A stretch of 39,359 bases of DNA. Origin: an uncultured Mediterraneibacter sp. GTDB taxonomy: Bacteria; Bacillota; Clostridia; Lachnospirales; Lachnospiraceae. The stretch's first letter is position 1; each line of letters begins with the position of its first letter. Location: contig CALWTQ010000033.1 in assembly GCA_944384505.1 (NCBI GenBank), forward strand, positions 1 through 39,359, given 5' to 3'. Below the pieces are notes generated by a model, which was not told where the DNA came from, did not search any database, and was given only the letters and a program-made list of their open reading frames with translations. Positions 1 through 7,048 of this stretch are shown piece by piece. The position numbers were made by a program, and so were the translations under genes.

Positions 1-145
1 TTTCTGTACGTAGGCTCAAGAGCTTTGCTACACCACTTCCTTCACCCATACCATTACTGGATACCGGCTTGTGGTTCACTACACTTGGCGGTAAATACCC
101 GTGACTGGACTTTCACCAGTAAGATTAGTGCCATGCTCGGCACAC
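1..145 (-). mobile_element. Group II intron, 5' end (domain I), truncated by window edge
   Basis: Read on the minus strand, the segment starts GTGTG at 145, the usual 5' boundary form of group II introns (GUGYG). It continues with GGTGAAAGTCC paired to flanking CTGG/CCAG and, further in, GGTGAAGGAAG, all typical of group II domain I. The remainder, including any reverse transcriptase, lies outside the window. The 5' exon is the repeat at 146-766: the intron sits just after a GC-rich inverted repeat followed by TTTGCATT, which is how bacterial class C introns choose stem-loop targets. No protein is encoded in the visible part. Seen: boundary and motifs. Inferred: class C. The open frame crossing this region on the plus strand is spurious. 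Confidence 0.72.
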
Positions 146-766
146 AATGCAAAGCGGCGCTCCGGGCAACTCGCTGCGCTCAGACAATCCCTGCGCGCCA
201 CTTAACAACATCTCTCCGCCCTTCAAGATTTTCAGCGGATTCCTCCAAAGTCACATCTCCCGGCTGCCCCCTTTCCCAGAAAGTATACTCAAACCACCCG
301 CTCCGCTTCCTGCGCATTTCCAGACGGAAGTGTTATTGCCCTAAACAGGCTGTAAAGCACAACTGGCGCGGCTTGTGGGCTTTCGACTGCGAAAGTCTTC
401 CGGCCGCGCCTGCTTCTCGCAGCAGCTATATATTCACTGACTGCCGGCCTGAAAAAGCCCAGAAAACAGCCCTATTTCAAGAAAAATTCTGCGGGGATGG
501 AGGATGGCGACGGGCGCCTTCGGAAGGGGATTAGGGAAAGTTAAAGCTGCGGTGACAGACGTTAGGGCTGACGGTGGAATTGTCTGAGCGGATGCGAGTT
601 GTCCACCGTCAGCCCTTGCATTTAGTCTGTCGCCGCAGCTTTTAGTTTCCCTTATCCCCTGGAGCGAAGCCCAGAGCCGTCCTCCATCCCCGCAGAATAC
701 GTCTTTGGAATAGTCGCTGTTTTCGGACGTTTTGCAAAAGGACGTTAGTGAACTTTATAGCTGAAC
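146..766 (+). repeat. Giant hairpin dispersed repeat, copy A (left arm cut off by intron)
   Basis: About 620 bases that recur at 36825-37442 with roughly 85 percent identity and in inverted form at 39039-39359. Visible parts: the loop and right arm of hairpin 1 (about 146-345), a small GC-rich hairpin (about 365-410, GGCGCGGC with GCCGCGCC) and hairpin 2 (about 487-704, arms of about 95 bases, base pair ATTCTGCGGGG with CCCCGCAGAAT). It ends in TATAGCTGAAC, as copy B does. The open frames inside shift relative to copy B, so they are unlikely to be coding. The right end lies 6 bases past the stop of the cysteine hydrolase. Function unknown; it could be a MITE-like element or a structured RNA. 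Confidence 0.85.
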
Positions 767-772
767 AGTTCT

Positions 773-1303
773 TTATTGGATATCTATCTGGCACATTTTC
801 ATAGCCTCCAGCGCCTGCATATGACTTTCCGGCGTCACGCCCGCACAGCAGGAAGCTTTCACCCTCACTGCCGCTTCCGGGAGATATGCCTTCAGCAGAA
901 GTGCATTGGATATCACGCAGATATCTGTACACAGGCCAATCAGGGTGATCTCTTCAACCGTCTCTTCTGTCTGATCCAGCTTTTTGACATATTCTCCCAG
1001 CTCCACGCTTCCGAAAGAAGGCTTGTCTATTATGAGACTGTCCGCCCGGGACATAACAGCTTCTTCTACTTCTCTTCTGAGTTCCCAGCCTTTTGTTCCC
1101 TTTACGCAGTGTACAACAGGAAGCTTCTTCCCCTCAGCTGTATCCAGGTAATCCGGCCCGTGTGTATCCCTGGTTGCGATCACTTTTCCTTCAAATTTTT
1201 CAATTTCCTCCACCACCCCCGGGACAATGGATACAGCCTCCCCGGTTCCAAGGGATCCGCCGATAAAATCATTCTGCATATCTACAACAACTAATACTTT
1301 CAT
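773..1303 (-). CDS. Cysteine hydrolase (isochorismatase/nicotinamidase family)
   Basis: A 176-residue single-domain protein of the isochorismatase-like hydrolase superfamily. The start KVLVVVDMQNDFI carries the family catalytic Asp (VVDMQNDF), a Lys lies mid-protein, and LIGLCTDICV holds the nucleophile Cys. This order of Asp, Lys and Cys matches nicotinamidase-type amidohydrolases, which cleave amides such as nicotinamide; the true substrate is not shown. I chose the ATG at 1303 because AAAGGAAAG lies 5-8 bases upstream; an upstream in-frame ATG at 1339 lacks a ribosome site and overlaps the terminator. The stop lies just outside repeat copy A, so the 3' end appears intact. The gene stands alone between two terminator-like structures. 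Confidence 0.85.
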   Translation of the reverse strand: MKVLVVVDMQNDFIGGSLGTGEAVSIVPGVVEEIEKFEGKVIATRDTHGPDYLDTAEGKKLPVVHCVKGTKGWELRREVEEAVMSRADSLIIDKPSFGSVELGEYVKKLDQTEETVEEITLIGLCTDICVISNALLLKAYLPEAAVRVKASCCAGVTPESHMQALEAMKMCQIDIQ

Positions 1304-1323
1304 CTTTACTTTCCTTTCTTTAC

Positions 1324-1361
1324 AAAAACGGATGTGCACTTAAGTACGCATCCGTTTTTTT
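1324..1361. terminator. Bidirectional intrinsic terminator
   Basis: A stem AAACGGATG / CATCCGTTT with a short loop is flanked by A-runs and T-runs on both strands. It ends the FeoA-domain transcript (minus strand) before the cysteine hydrolase start. Confidence 0.7.
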
Positions 1362-1384
1362 ACCTTCCGCATGTCTTCTTTCAT

Positions 1385-1597
1385 TTACACCTTGATCCGA
1401 TCAGCCACTTCACTTCCGATCACAAGCCTGATATCGTGGACTCCGATGATCACACTGTCCCTGCACTGACCAATCACCCGGACGGTGCTTCCTTCCTCCA
1501 CGTGGCGGCTACGCAGGAATTCTATCACTTCCGGCAGTCCGAACATCCACTTGATCGTGTAGCTTTCCCCCGCTCTTGCATTTGACAACGCCTGCAT
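1385..1597 (-). CDS. FeoA-domain protein
   Basis: A 70-residue protein with the SH3-like FeoA fold pattern: an N-terminal AGESYTIKWM strand, a helix GLPEVIEFLRSRHVEEG, then a hydrophobic barrel VRVIGQ...VIIGVHDIRLVIG and the closing VADRIKV. FeoA-domain proteins act in the cytosol, usually with FeoB in ferrous iron uptake or as the C-terminal domain of DtxR regulators. No feoB is next to it; the feoAB pair is at 34-36.5 kb, so this is a stand-alone paralogue. The start at 1597 is set by AAAGGAGG six bases upstream; an in-frame extension to 1636 has no such site. The upstream region (1620-1645) has TTGACTAACC on the minus strand, which resembles half of the palindromes seen at the feo genes. 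Confidence 0.82.
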   Translation of the reverse strand: MQALSNARAGESYTIKWMFGLPEVIEFLRSRHVEEGSTVRVIGQCRDSVIIGVHDIRLVIGSEVADRIKV

Positions 1598-1642
1598 AGT
1601 ATCCCTCCTTTTCTTCATTTTAAGGAGCCATGACAAGGTTAG

Positions 1643-1822
1643 TCAATCGCAATCTTTGTTGCACGGGGATGACATTTGTAAGCCGCCACGCACTCTGATT
1701 TCCAGGCCCCCCGGAATATCTGTAATGTACCCGGTACAGCCGGAATTCATCCGGCACAAGGCGAAAAATTTTCTCATTAAGGGCAAGCCGCCTCCCAGTC
1801 CCACACAGATCACGCCGGCCAC
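1643..1822 (-). CDS. Possible small Cys-containing protein (59 aa)
   Basis: An open frame with a GTG start at 1822, four bases after the nitroreductase stop, reading in the same direction. GAGGTGA, which overlaps the nitroreductase stop, is a good ribosome site four bases upstream. The product is 59 residues with a glycine-rich start (VGLGGGLP), a basic helix, four or more cysteines and an ending CNKDCD. I do not recognise the family. The evidence is the coupled ribosome site and the absence of any other content in this 190-base gap; chance cannot be excluded. If real it would be translated with the nitroreductase. Confidence 0.35.
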   Translation of the reverse strand: MAGVICVGLGGGLPLMRKFFALCRMNSGCTGYITDIPGGLEIRVRGGLQMSSPCNKDCD

Positions 1823-1826
1823 AGCT

Positions 1827-2354
1827 TCACCTCACGTAGACAATGTAATCGTCTTTTCTGGGCTTAGCTTCCGGGACAGCTCCGTCCGCCGGATATCCGA
1901 GAATACAGTGCCCTACGCCGATGTAATCGCCTTCAATGCCCCACTTTTTCAGAAGCGCTTTTCCCTCTTCTGAGTCAAACACTTCCCTTGCGCGGTGAAT
2001 CCAGCAGGAACCCACCCCCACTGCATAAGCGGCGTTCATCAGATTTCCCATCACAAGAGAGCCGTCCTCCACACAGGTAGGGCGCTCTCTGGACGCCAGA
2101 ACCACAAGGACTGTGGGTGCACCGTAAAAGGGATCATCCACAGGGCCGCCGAAATATTCTGCATTTAGTTTAGAAAGGTAATCTCTCGTCTCCTTGTCCT
2201 GTACTACTACAATCTTCGGGGACTGCATTCCCATTCCGGTCGGTGCATATGTCCCTGCCTCAAGAATCTTCTGAAGCTCTTCTTCCTTTATCTGCTCCGG
2301 CTTATAAGAACGAATACTCCTTCTTCCTTTCAGATCCTTTAATGTTGATTCCAT
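1827..2354 (-). CDS. Nitroreductase family protein
   Basis: A 175-residue FMN-dependent nitroreductase-like protein, near the usual size of the short clostridial group. It begins with LKGRRSIRSYKPEQI, where RRSIRSY is the FMN phosphate-binding segment, followed by APTGMGMQSPKIVVV, then MNAAYAVGVGSCWIHRA and a C-terminal GVGHCILGYP. Members reduce nitro groups, quinones or flavins with NAD(P)H in the cytosol; the physiological substrate cannot be read from the sequence. The ATG at 2354 has GGAAGGAG about 8 bases upstream. It follows the small CxCxxC protein in the same direction, 85 bases away, so a shared transcript is possible. Confidence 0.87.
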   Translation of the reverse strand: MESTLKDLKGRRSIRSYKPEQIKEEELQKILEAGTYAPTGMGMQSPKIVVVQDKETRDYLSKLNAEYFGGPVDDPFYGAPTVLVVLASRERPTCVEDGSLVMGNLMNAAYAVGVGSCWIHRAREVFDSEEGKALLKKWGIEGDYIGVGHCILGYPADGAVPEAKPRKDDYIVYVR

Positions 2355-2439
2355 AATATCAGTCTCCTTCCGCTGTCCTGTATTGATCTGTCTTTTCTAA
2401 ACCTGTCTGTCAGGCCGTTTTCCCAGCCGCCTGCAATGG

Positions 2440-2802
2440 TCAGGCAAGAATCTCTTCCTTTTTCTCCAGGATCTTCTCGACAGCCGCACACGCCGGGCAG
2501 TCGCAGTATTTTCCACCTTCTGCCTTGATCTTTTTTGCATGATCCGCCACTCCTGCTGCCGCTTCTTTTCCTCCGAACACACCCGCTCCGGCTTCGGATT
2601 CTGCAAAGCTGATAAGCATGTCAATCGGCATAATATCTCCTTCCAGATCAGCAATATATTTCTTTGTAGACTCTGCTTCCTGATCTGTCCCCACAGCCGC
2701 AAGCCATGCCTCTGCCGATGCTTTTGTCTCGCTGTTGCAGGATGGCGCCTTAATCAGTTCCTGAGTTTTTTCCACTACATAGTCCAGTATTTTCTTATCC
2801 AT
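2440..2802 (-). CDS. Small acidic protein with CxCxxC motif
   Basis: A 120-residue soluble protein, largely helical and acidic, with no signal peptide or membrane segment. The N-terminal half carries two helices around APSCNSETKASAEAWLAA; the C-terminal part has KYCDCPACAAVEKIL, a CxCxxC cluster that could bind metal or be redox active. I recognise this as a type common in Lachnospiraceae and often given chaperone-like names in databases without evidence I can see here. The start is fixed by AAAGGAGG upstream of ATG 2802. It lies 49 bases downstream of the iron alcohol dehydrogenase on the same strand and may be cotranscribed. Function unknown. Confidence 0.72.
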   Translation of the reverse strand: MDKKILDYVVEKTQELIKAPSCNSETKASAEAWLAAVGTDQEAESTKKYIADLEGDIMPIDMLISFAESEAGAGVFGGKEAAAGVADHAKKIKAEGGKYCDCPACAAVEKILEKKEEILA

Positions 2803-2851
2803 TGATAATTCCTCCTTTTGATTAAAAATCTCAGCAATTCAGCAATGTACC

Positions 2852-4033
2852 TTATCCCCAGGCATTCTTGTAAATCTGATAGATATCGTCTCTGTCCAGC
2901 TTCTTTACACAGCCGATGGTTCTCTGTCCGAAGAAGCTGCATTTCTCAGCCAGTTCCTGCATCTGCTCCTCTGTCATCTCGATTCCCATGTCTTTTACGC
3001 ATACCGGCATCTCAACAGAGCGGTAGAACTCTTCCATGGCACCGATCCCCTTCAGTGCAGTCTCCGTATCATCCGCTCCCGGTTCCACGCCCATAACATT
3101 TACCGCAAAACGCGCGAAGCGTTCCGGGCGTGCATCCAGCACATATCTTGCCCAGCTGCCCCACACAGCCGCAAGGCCTGCGCCGTGAGCCACGTCAAAC
3201 ATGCCTCCCAGTTCATGCTCAAGCTGATGGCTCGCCCAGTCCCCGCCGTCGGTTCCGCATCCGGTCAGCCCGTTGTGGGAGAGGCTTCCCGCCCACATCA
3301 CCTCAGCTCTGGCGTCATAATTATCCGGCTCGTTCATCAGGATCTTTGCATTCTTCATAACCGTGCGGATCAGGTGCTCGCTGATACCGTCAGTCAGTTC
3401 CATATTATCGCTCTGATTGAAGTATCTCTCCATCGTGTGCATCATAATATCCACACATCCGCTGGCTGTCTGATACTTTGGAAGAGTCATAGTAATCTCG
3501 GGATTCATAACGGCAAATTTTGCTCTTCCGTAATCTGTATTGCATGACCTCTTAAGCCATCCTTCCTCTTTTGTAATAACTGAAGAATTGCTCATCTCTG
3601 ATCCCGCCGCTGAAATCGTGAGGACAACCCCGACCGGCAGACATCCTGTCGGCATGCGTTTCCCCTCATAGAAGTCCCAGACATCTCCCTCGTTTGCCAT
3701 GCCGTATCCGATGGCTTTGGCCGAGTCTATCACGCTTCCGCCGCCTACGGCAAGGATAAAGTCCACGCCCTCTCTCCGGCACAGCTCAATCCCCTCATAC
3801 ACAAGAGACAGCCTCGGGTTGGGCACAACACCGCCGAGAGACACATAGGAAACTCCCGCCGCGTCCAGGGAGTTGTAAATCCGGTCCAGAAGTCCGCTTC
3901 TCTTCACACTGCCGCTTCCATAATGCACGAGAACCTTACTGCATCCCTGCTCTTTTACCAGAGCTCCTGTCTCACCTTCCGTTCCTCTTCCGAAAACAAC
4001 TTTTGTCGGTGTGTAGTAATTAAAATTCTCCAT
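2852..4033 (-). CDS. Iron-containing alcohol dehydrogenase (butanol dehydrogenase-like)
   Basis: A 393-residue group III alcohol dehydrogenase. It starts NFNYYTPTKVVFGRG, the standard opening of the YqhD/BdhA-like branch. The dinucleotide-binding strand-turn VDFILAVGGGSVIDSAKAIG (about residues 92-111) is complete, and the metal ligands are visible as the Asp near DIMMHTMERY and the His residues of SHQLEHELGG and DVAHGAGLAAV. It reduces aldehydes to alcohols with NAD(P)H in fermentation; chain length and cofactor are not evident. The start at 4033 has AAAGGAGAG upstream. The leader contains a -10 box and a palindrome described separately. Confidence 0.93.
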   Translation of the reverse strand: MENFNYYTPTKVVFGRGTEGETGALVKEQGCSKVLVHYGSGSVKRSGLLDRIYNSLDAAGVSYVSLGGVVPNPRLSLVYEGIELCRREGVDFILAVGGGSVIDSAKAIGYGMANEGDVWDFYEGKRMPTGCLPVGVVLTISAAGSEMSNSSVITKEEGWLKRSCNTDYGRAKFAVMNPEITMTLPKYQTASGCVDIMMHTMERYFNQSDNMELTDGISEHLIRTVMKNAKILMNEPDNYDARAEVMWAGSLSHNGLTGCGTDGGDWASHQLEHELGGMFDVAHGAGLAAVWGSWARYVLDARPERFARFAVNVMGVEPGADDTETALKGIGAMEEFYRSVEMPVCVKDMGIEMTEEQMQELAEKCSFFGQRTIGCVKKLDRDDIYQIYKNAWG

Positions 4034-4061
4034 CGCTTCTCTCCTTTTTATGTTTTTTTCC

Positions 4062-4129
4062 GTAACAGTTCAGCCATAGGACTGTTACTTTCTTTCATTT
4101 CACGCTTTCCCGTGCTACCTGCAATTATA
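4062..4129 (-). promoter_or_regulatory. Promoter -10 and palindromic operator candidate of the alcohol dehydrogenase
   Basis: On the minus strand a perfect TATAAT lies at 4124-4129, with only a weak -35. Downstream, in the leader, is a perfect inverted repeat GTAACAGT-N11-ACTGTTAC (4062-4069 and 4081-4088). A second partial copy, GTAACGGTTCAGCC, lies at 4184-4197. The position suggests an operator or RNA leader structure; no regulator is identified. Confidence 0.45.
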
Positions 4130-4133
4130 GCAC

Positions 4134-4162
4134 AAAATCCGGGCAGTACACTACCCGGATTC
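4134..4162 (-). terminator. Terminator of the cobalamin-riboswitch operon
   Basis: On the minus strand, AATCCGGG and CCCGGATT form an 8-pair stem around a 12-base loop, followed by TTTG. It lies 92 bases past the stop of the ECF S component and overlaps the probable -35 area of the next gene. Confidence 0.65.
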
Positions 4163-4253
4163 ACTGTTTTATCCATATAAAAAGTAACGGTTCAGCCCAC
4201 GCCATTCGTAAAACCGCACTTCTTGCTTATCGTGGCTGCCGCCGCTGTTTTAC

Positions 4254-4772
4254 TCATTGGCGGCCCCAGTCCGCCGCCTTCTCCAGCACGCGGCGGACAG
4301 GCTTAAACAGCACCAGGCACAGAGCAAAATTTCCCCCGCAATGCAGCAGATCAAAGGGGATTCCCGCAACCCACCAGGACGCCATCATAACCGGTCCCCC
4401 GATAAACAGATAGGGAATGGCGCACAGCGCGCCAAATCCCAGTCCGAAGGCTCCGCTGATCACCGCATAGGAAAGAGCGGAGTCCGCCCCTCTCTTCCTG
4501 GCGAAAAGAGTCACTGCCACGAGAAACGGCCAGACATAGAGATAATTGATTATCCACAGGCCCATTCCCCAGATCAGGCACTCGACTCCGACAAATGCGA
4601 AAGCGGCCGCAAATGTCTTTCTTCCGAACACCAGTGTGTAGATAATAAGCAGGAAGGACACCAATTCAATATTAGGAAGAAAGGCGAGAGCCGTCTTGGA
4701 CGCTTCCAGGGTGGCAGTCATCACTCCAATCACCGCAATATCCCCCGCTCTCCAGCTTCTCTCCTTTTTCAT
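4254..4772 (-). CDS. ECF transporter S component, probably for cobalamin or a corrinoid
   Basis: A 172-residue integral membrane protein with about five to six hydrophobic segments and the positive N-terminus MKKERSWRAGDIAVIGVM, where a conserved small-residue helix resembles S components of energy-coupling-factor importers. S components bind a vitamin and dock on a shared EcfAAT module, which is not in the window. The gene follows the DUF4430 gene with overlapping stop and start region, and both lie behind a cobalamin riboswitch, so a corrinoid ligand is the best inference. I start it at ATG 4772 because GGAGAG is then 8 bases away; the overlapping GTG at 4778 would be too close to it. Length matches the family. 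Confidence 0.8.
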   Translation of the reverse strand: MKKERSWRAGDIAVIGVMTATLEASKTALAFLPNIELVSFLLIIYTLVFGRKTFAAAFAFVGVECLIWGMGLWIINYLYVWPFLVAVTLFARKRGADSALSYAVISGAFGLGFGALCAIPYLFIGGPVMMASWWVAGIPFDLLHCGGNFALCLVLFKPVRRVLEKAADWGRQ

Positions 4773-4777
4773 CCACA

Positions 4778-5200
4778 CTACTCTCCGGCACTCACTTCAT
4801 ACGCCAGGCGGAAGACATCTCCGTCCGCAACCGGCTGGAGGTCCGCACTGTACTGACCATACTCGCCGTTTACATAGATTGACCAGTATGCACCGTCCGT
4901 ATTATAGTCAGCAGTAAGACCGTTTACAGTATCTATATACAGACCATAGTCGCCCTCTGTGCCCTCATACGAAAAGTCTCCCTCCTGGGCCAGTTCATCC
5001 ATTACGTCTCTTAGATATTCCGCATCTGTGGTTCCCTCATAAGTTTCAGTCTCCCCATTGTCGTCCACTACTTCCAGCGTATAGCTCTTGCTTCCCGCCT
5101 GTGCCTTTGGTCCGGCAATCATGTAGACTGCCGCAAATATTACCGCCACCAGCACCAGAATCGCAGCTCCGATCCATATTTTCCTTGTGTTTTTCTTCAT
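4778..5200 (-). CDS. Membrane-anchored DUF4430 (transcobalamin-like) protein
   Basis: A 140-residue protein with a basic N-terminus, one hydrophobic helix (about residues 9-30) and an extracytoplasmic domain ending GDVFRLAYEV. The pattern YTLEVVDDNGETETYEGTT..YLRDVMDELA...GLYIDTVNG....DGAYWSIYVNGEYGQYSADLQPVADGD is that of DUF4430, which is related to the C-terminal corrinoid-binding domain of transcobalamin. It could capture a corrinoid outside the membrane and pass it to the S component encoded next. The transmembrane helix has no lipobox Cys, so it stays as an uncleaved anchor. ATG 5200 has AGAGGAGAAG upstream. It is the first gene behind the riboswitch at 5470-5635. Confidence 0.85.
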   Translation of the reverse strand: MKKNTRKIWIGAAILVLVAVIFAAVYMIAGPKAQAGSKSYTLEVVDDNGETETYEGTTDAEYLRDVMDELAQEGDFSYEGTEGDYGLYIDTVNGLTADYNTDGAYWSIYVNGEYGQYSADLQPVADGDVFRLAYEVSAGE

Positions 5201-5288
5201 TTTCTCTTCTCCTCTCTAAAGTCACTCTCGCCCTCAGCTCAGGACAGCTGCTCCAAAAGCCGAAAACATCTGCAATCAGCCGGATACG

Positions 5289-5318
5289 AAAAAACCCGTT
5301 TCCTTACAGAAAACGAGT
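5289..5318 (-). terminator. Riboswitch-controlled intrinsic terminator
   Basis: On the minus strand CTCGTTTTC and GAAACGGG pair around a 6-base loop and are followed by six T residues. It sits between the cobalamin aptamer and the first gene, so it is the likely expression platform. Confidence 0.75.
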
Positions 5319-5469
5319 ATAAACAGCCGCTGGCAGGACATCAGAAGGCGCAGAAGCAAAGCCGGATCTCCGACACACATCTCTGATATGACGGATCTCC
5401 GAAGACGTTTTGATCCCCCCGGATCAACGTACAGCCAATTACTCGTGGCCTGGAATCATTTCCTGTACA

Positions 5470-5635
5470 GCAGCAGGCAGGTCTCCTGGCTCTCAGTTCC
5501 CCGTACAGTTCCGCCTTCCCGGTCTCCCAGTGGCATATCCGGATCTGTACTCCCTGATCACAGTGACGAGTTCGCACAGGACTTTCACCTGTTTCCCTTT
5601 TCACCAGACCCTATGGGTCTGACACCTTCCGCTTT
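5470..5635 (-). ncRNA. Cobalamin riboswitch (aptamer)
   Basis: Reading the minus strand, the order of conserved blocks is that of the B12 element: GGTG near 5630, GGGAA then GGTGAAAGTCC at about 5583-5600, GCCACTGGG (the B12 box) at 5525-5535, GGGAAGGC, and GAGCCAGGAGACCTGCC at about 5478-5494. Downstream come peripheral hairpins and the intrinsic terminator. It should repress the DUF4430 and ECF genes when adenosylcobalamin or a related corrinoid is plentiful. Confidence 0.93.
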
Positions 5636-5654
5636 CCGTATTCAACTGTATTCC

Positions 5655-5683
5655 TTTATAACATACACAGTGTAAAAACGCAA
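5655..5683 (-). promoter_or_regulatory. Promoter of the cobalamin riboswitch operon
   Basis: On the minus strand TTGCGT (5678-5683) and TATAAA (5655-5660) are 17 bases apart and lie just upstream of the aptamer. Confidence 0.55.
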
Positions 5684-5914
5684 GAAATAACCGTTGAATT
5701 TCTTTTGCATACGTGTTACACTCCATTCAAAGCATATTTTCTTTAATTTCAAATGAACCGGCCATGCCGTTCTTTCAGATGAGTCTATGCAGCCTTTGAT
5801 TCGAGGACTGCACCTTTCAGAAAATTCATGCTTTTGATGTTCCCACATTTATCAGCAGGAGTTTTCCGGAAGGATTGGAAGCTTCCTGCATATTCAATTA
5901 AAAAGGAGGTTTTC

Positions 5915-6880
5915 ATGACAGAAGAAAAGCGAAAGACCCTGCGATGGCATCCCGCGTTTTATGCCGGGATTCAGATTGAATTCCGGGAAGAGGCTGACTG
6001 CCTCGAATTTATCCAGGAGCACACGCTCGGAACAGAACCGGTTCGCACAGATATGCTGATTGTCAAAAAGTCCGGCAGCCGGCCGCTCCAGAAAAATATC
6101 GGCAGAATCTTCCGGACGTACAATGTAATCGAGTACAAAAGCCCGAACGACAGCTTATCAATTGACGCATTTTACAAAGCATATGGATATGCTAATTTTT
6201 ACAAGTCACTGACAGGCGGCCCAGATCAGGTAAAGATAACGGAAGTGACGCTCACCCTCGTGTGTTCCCACTATCCCAGGAAACTGATCCGCCATCTGAG
6301 AGAGATCCGCGGCTACCAGACATCCCCGGTTTTCCCGGGAATATATGAAGTTACCGGGGACATTATCCCCATTCAGATTCTGGTAACGACAAAATTGGCA
6401 GAGGAAGAAAACCTCTGGCTTAGAAACTTAACAACTCATATTACAGGAGCCGATTCGATCAGCCATTTGCTGGCAGATTACGGTTCACACAAAACAAATC
6501 CGCTATACCGCACTGTTATGGACATTATCGTGCGGGCAAATCAAAAGGTATTTAAGGAGGTGCAGCCTGAGATGTGTGATGCTTTAATGGAACTGATGAG
6601 AGATGAATTAAAAGATGAATTTGATAAGATACGGGCCGACGCACATACTGCCGGAGAGACACTCGGAATGCAGGAAGGACTTGCCGCCGGACGCAGGGAG
6701 GGCCTTTCTATTGGACGCAGAGAAGGCCAGGTTCGGGAGCGCCAGGAAGGAATAAAAGCTCTCATTGAGACGTGCAGAGATCTGAATGCTTCTAAAGAGA
6801 ATACTGCATCTCAGCTTATGGTCAGATACTCTATGGATCAGAAGTCAGCCAGGGAATGTGTTGAAAAATACTGGGGATAA
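5915..6880 (+). CDS. Rpn/PD-(D/E)XK nuclease-like protein
   Basis: A 321-residue protein. The N-terminal part contains RTDMLIVKKS followed about 30 residues later by NVIEYKSPND, a D...ExK arrangement typical of the PD-(D/E)XK fold used by Rpn (transposase_31-like) proteins and related Lachnospiraceae families. The C-terminal region has MRDELKDEFDKIRADAHTAG and then repeated Gly-Arg-Arg-Glu-Gly units (GRREGLSIGRREGQ), the glycine-spaced helical tail that ends many of these proteins. ATG 5915 is preceded by AAAAAGGAGG; the frame opens further upstream without a ribosome site. DNA cleavage is inferred from the family. It stands alone between the riboswitch operon (divergent) and a strong hairpin, and such genes are often present in many genomic copies. 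Confidence 0.7.
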   Translation: MTEEKRKTLRWHPAFYAGIQIEFREEADCLEFIQEHTLGTEPVRTDMLIVKKSGSRPLQKNIGRIFRTYNVIEYKSPNDSLSIDAFYKAYGYANFYKSLTGGPDQVKITEVTLTLVCSHYPRKLIRHLREIRGYQTSPVFPGIYEVTGDIIPIQILVTTKLAEEENLWLRNLTTHITGADSISHLLADYGSHKTNPLYRTVMDIIVRANQKVFKEVQPEMCDALMELMRDELKDEFDKIRADAHTAGETLGMQEGLAAGRREGLSIGRREGQVRERQEGIKALIETCRDLNASKENTASQLMVRYSMDQKSARECVEKYWG

Positions 6881-6904
6881 ATTGCGCATAAGTAATTTAT
6901 CGTT

Positions 6905-6978
6905 CAAAGACAGGGAGACTGCCGGGAAAAGTACAGTAATAAAGCTGCTGCTTATTCCCGGCAGTCTCTTTGTCTTTG
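6905..6978. terminator. Long hairpin, likely bidirectional terminator
   Basis: Arms of 24 bases (6905-6928 and 6955-6978) pair almost completely, core GAGACTGCCGGGAA / TTCCCGGCAGTCTC, around a 26-base loop. It lies between the convergent Rpn-like gene and ROK kinase gene. The stem is much longer than a normal terminator and there is no clean T-run, so it may also be a repeat element. Confidence 0.5.
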
Positions 6979-7048
6979 ATACAAACTATCTTTATGCGCA
7001 GCTGCTTTTCTCTTTGTTTTCAGAAAGTCTTTTATCTTCAGCGCGCCA

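Noticed and set aside
25-534. 169-codon open frame on the plus strand
   Set aside because: It runs across the intron boundary into the repeat, and the matching frame in copy B shifts after about 25 codons.
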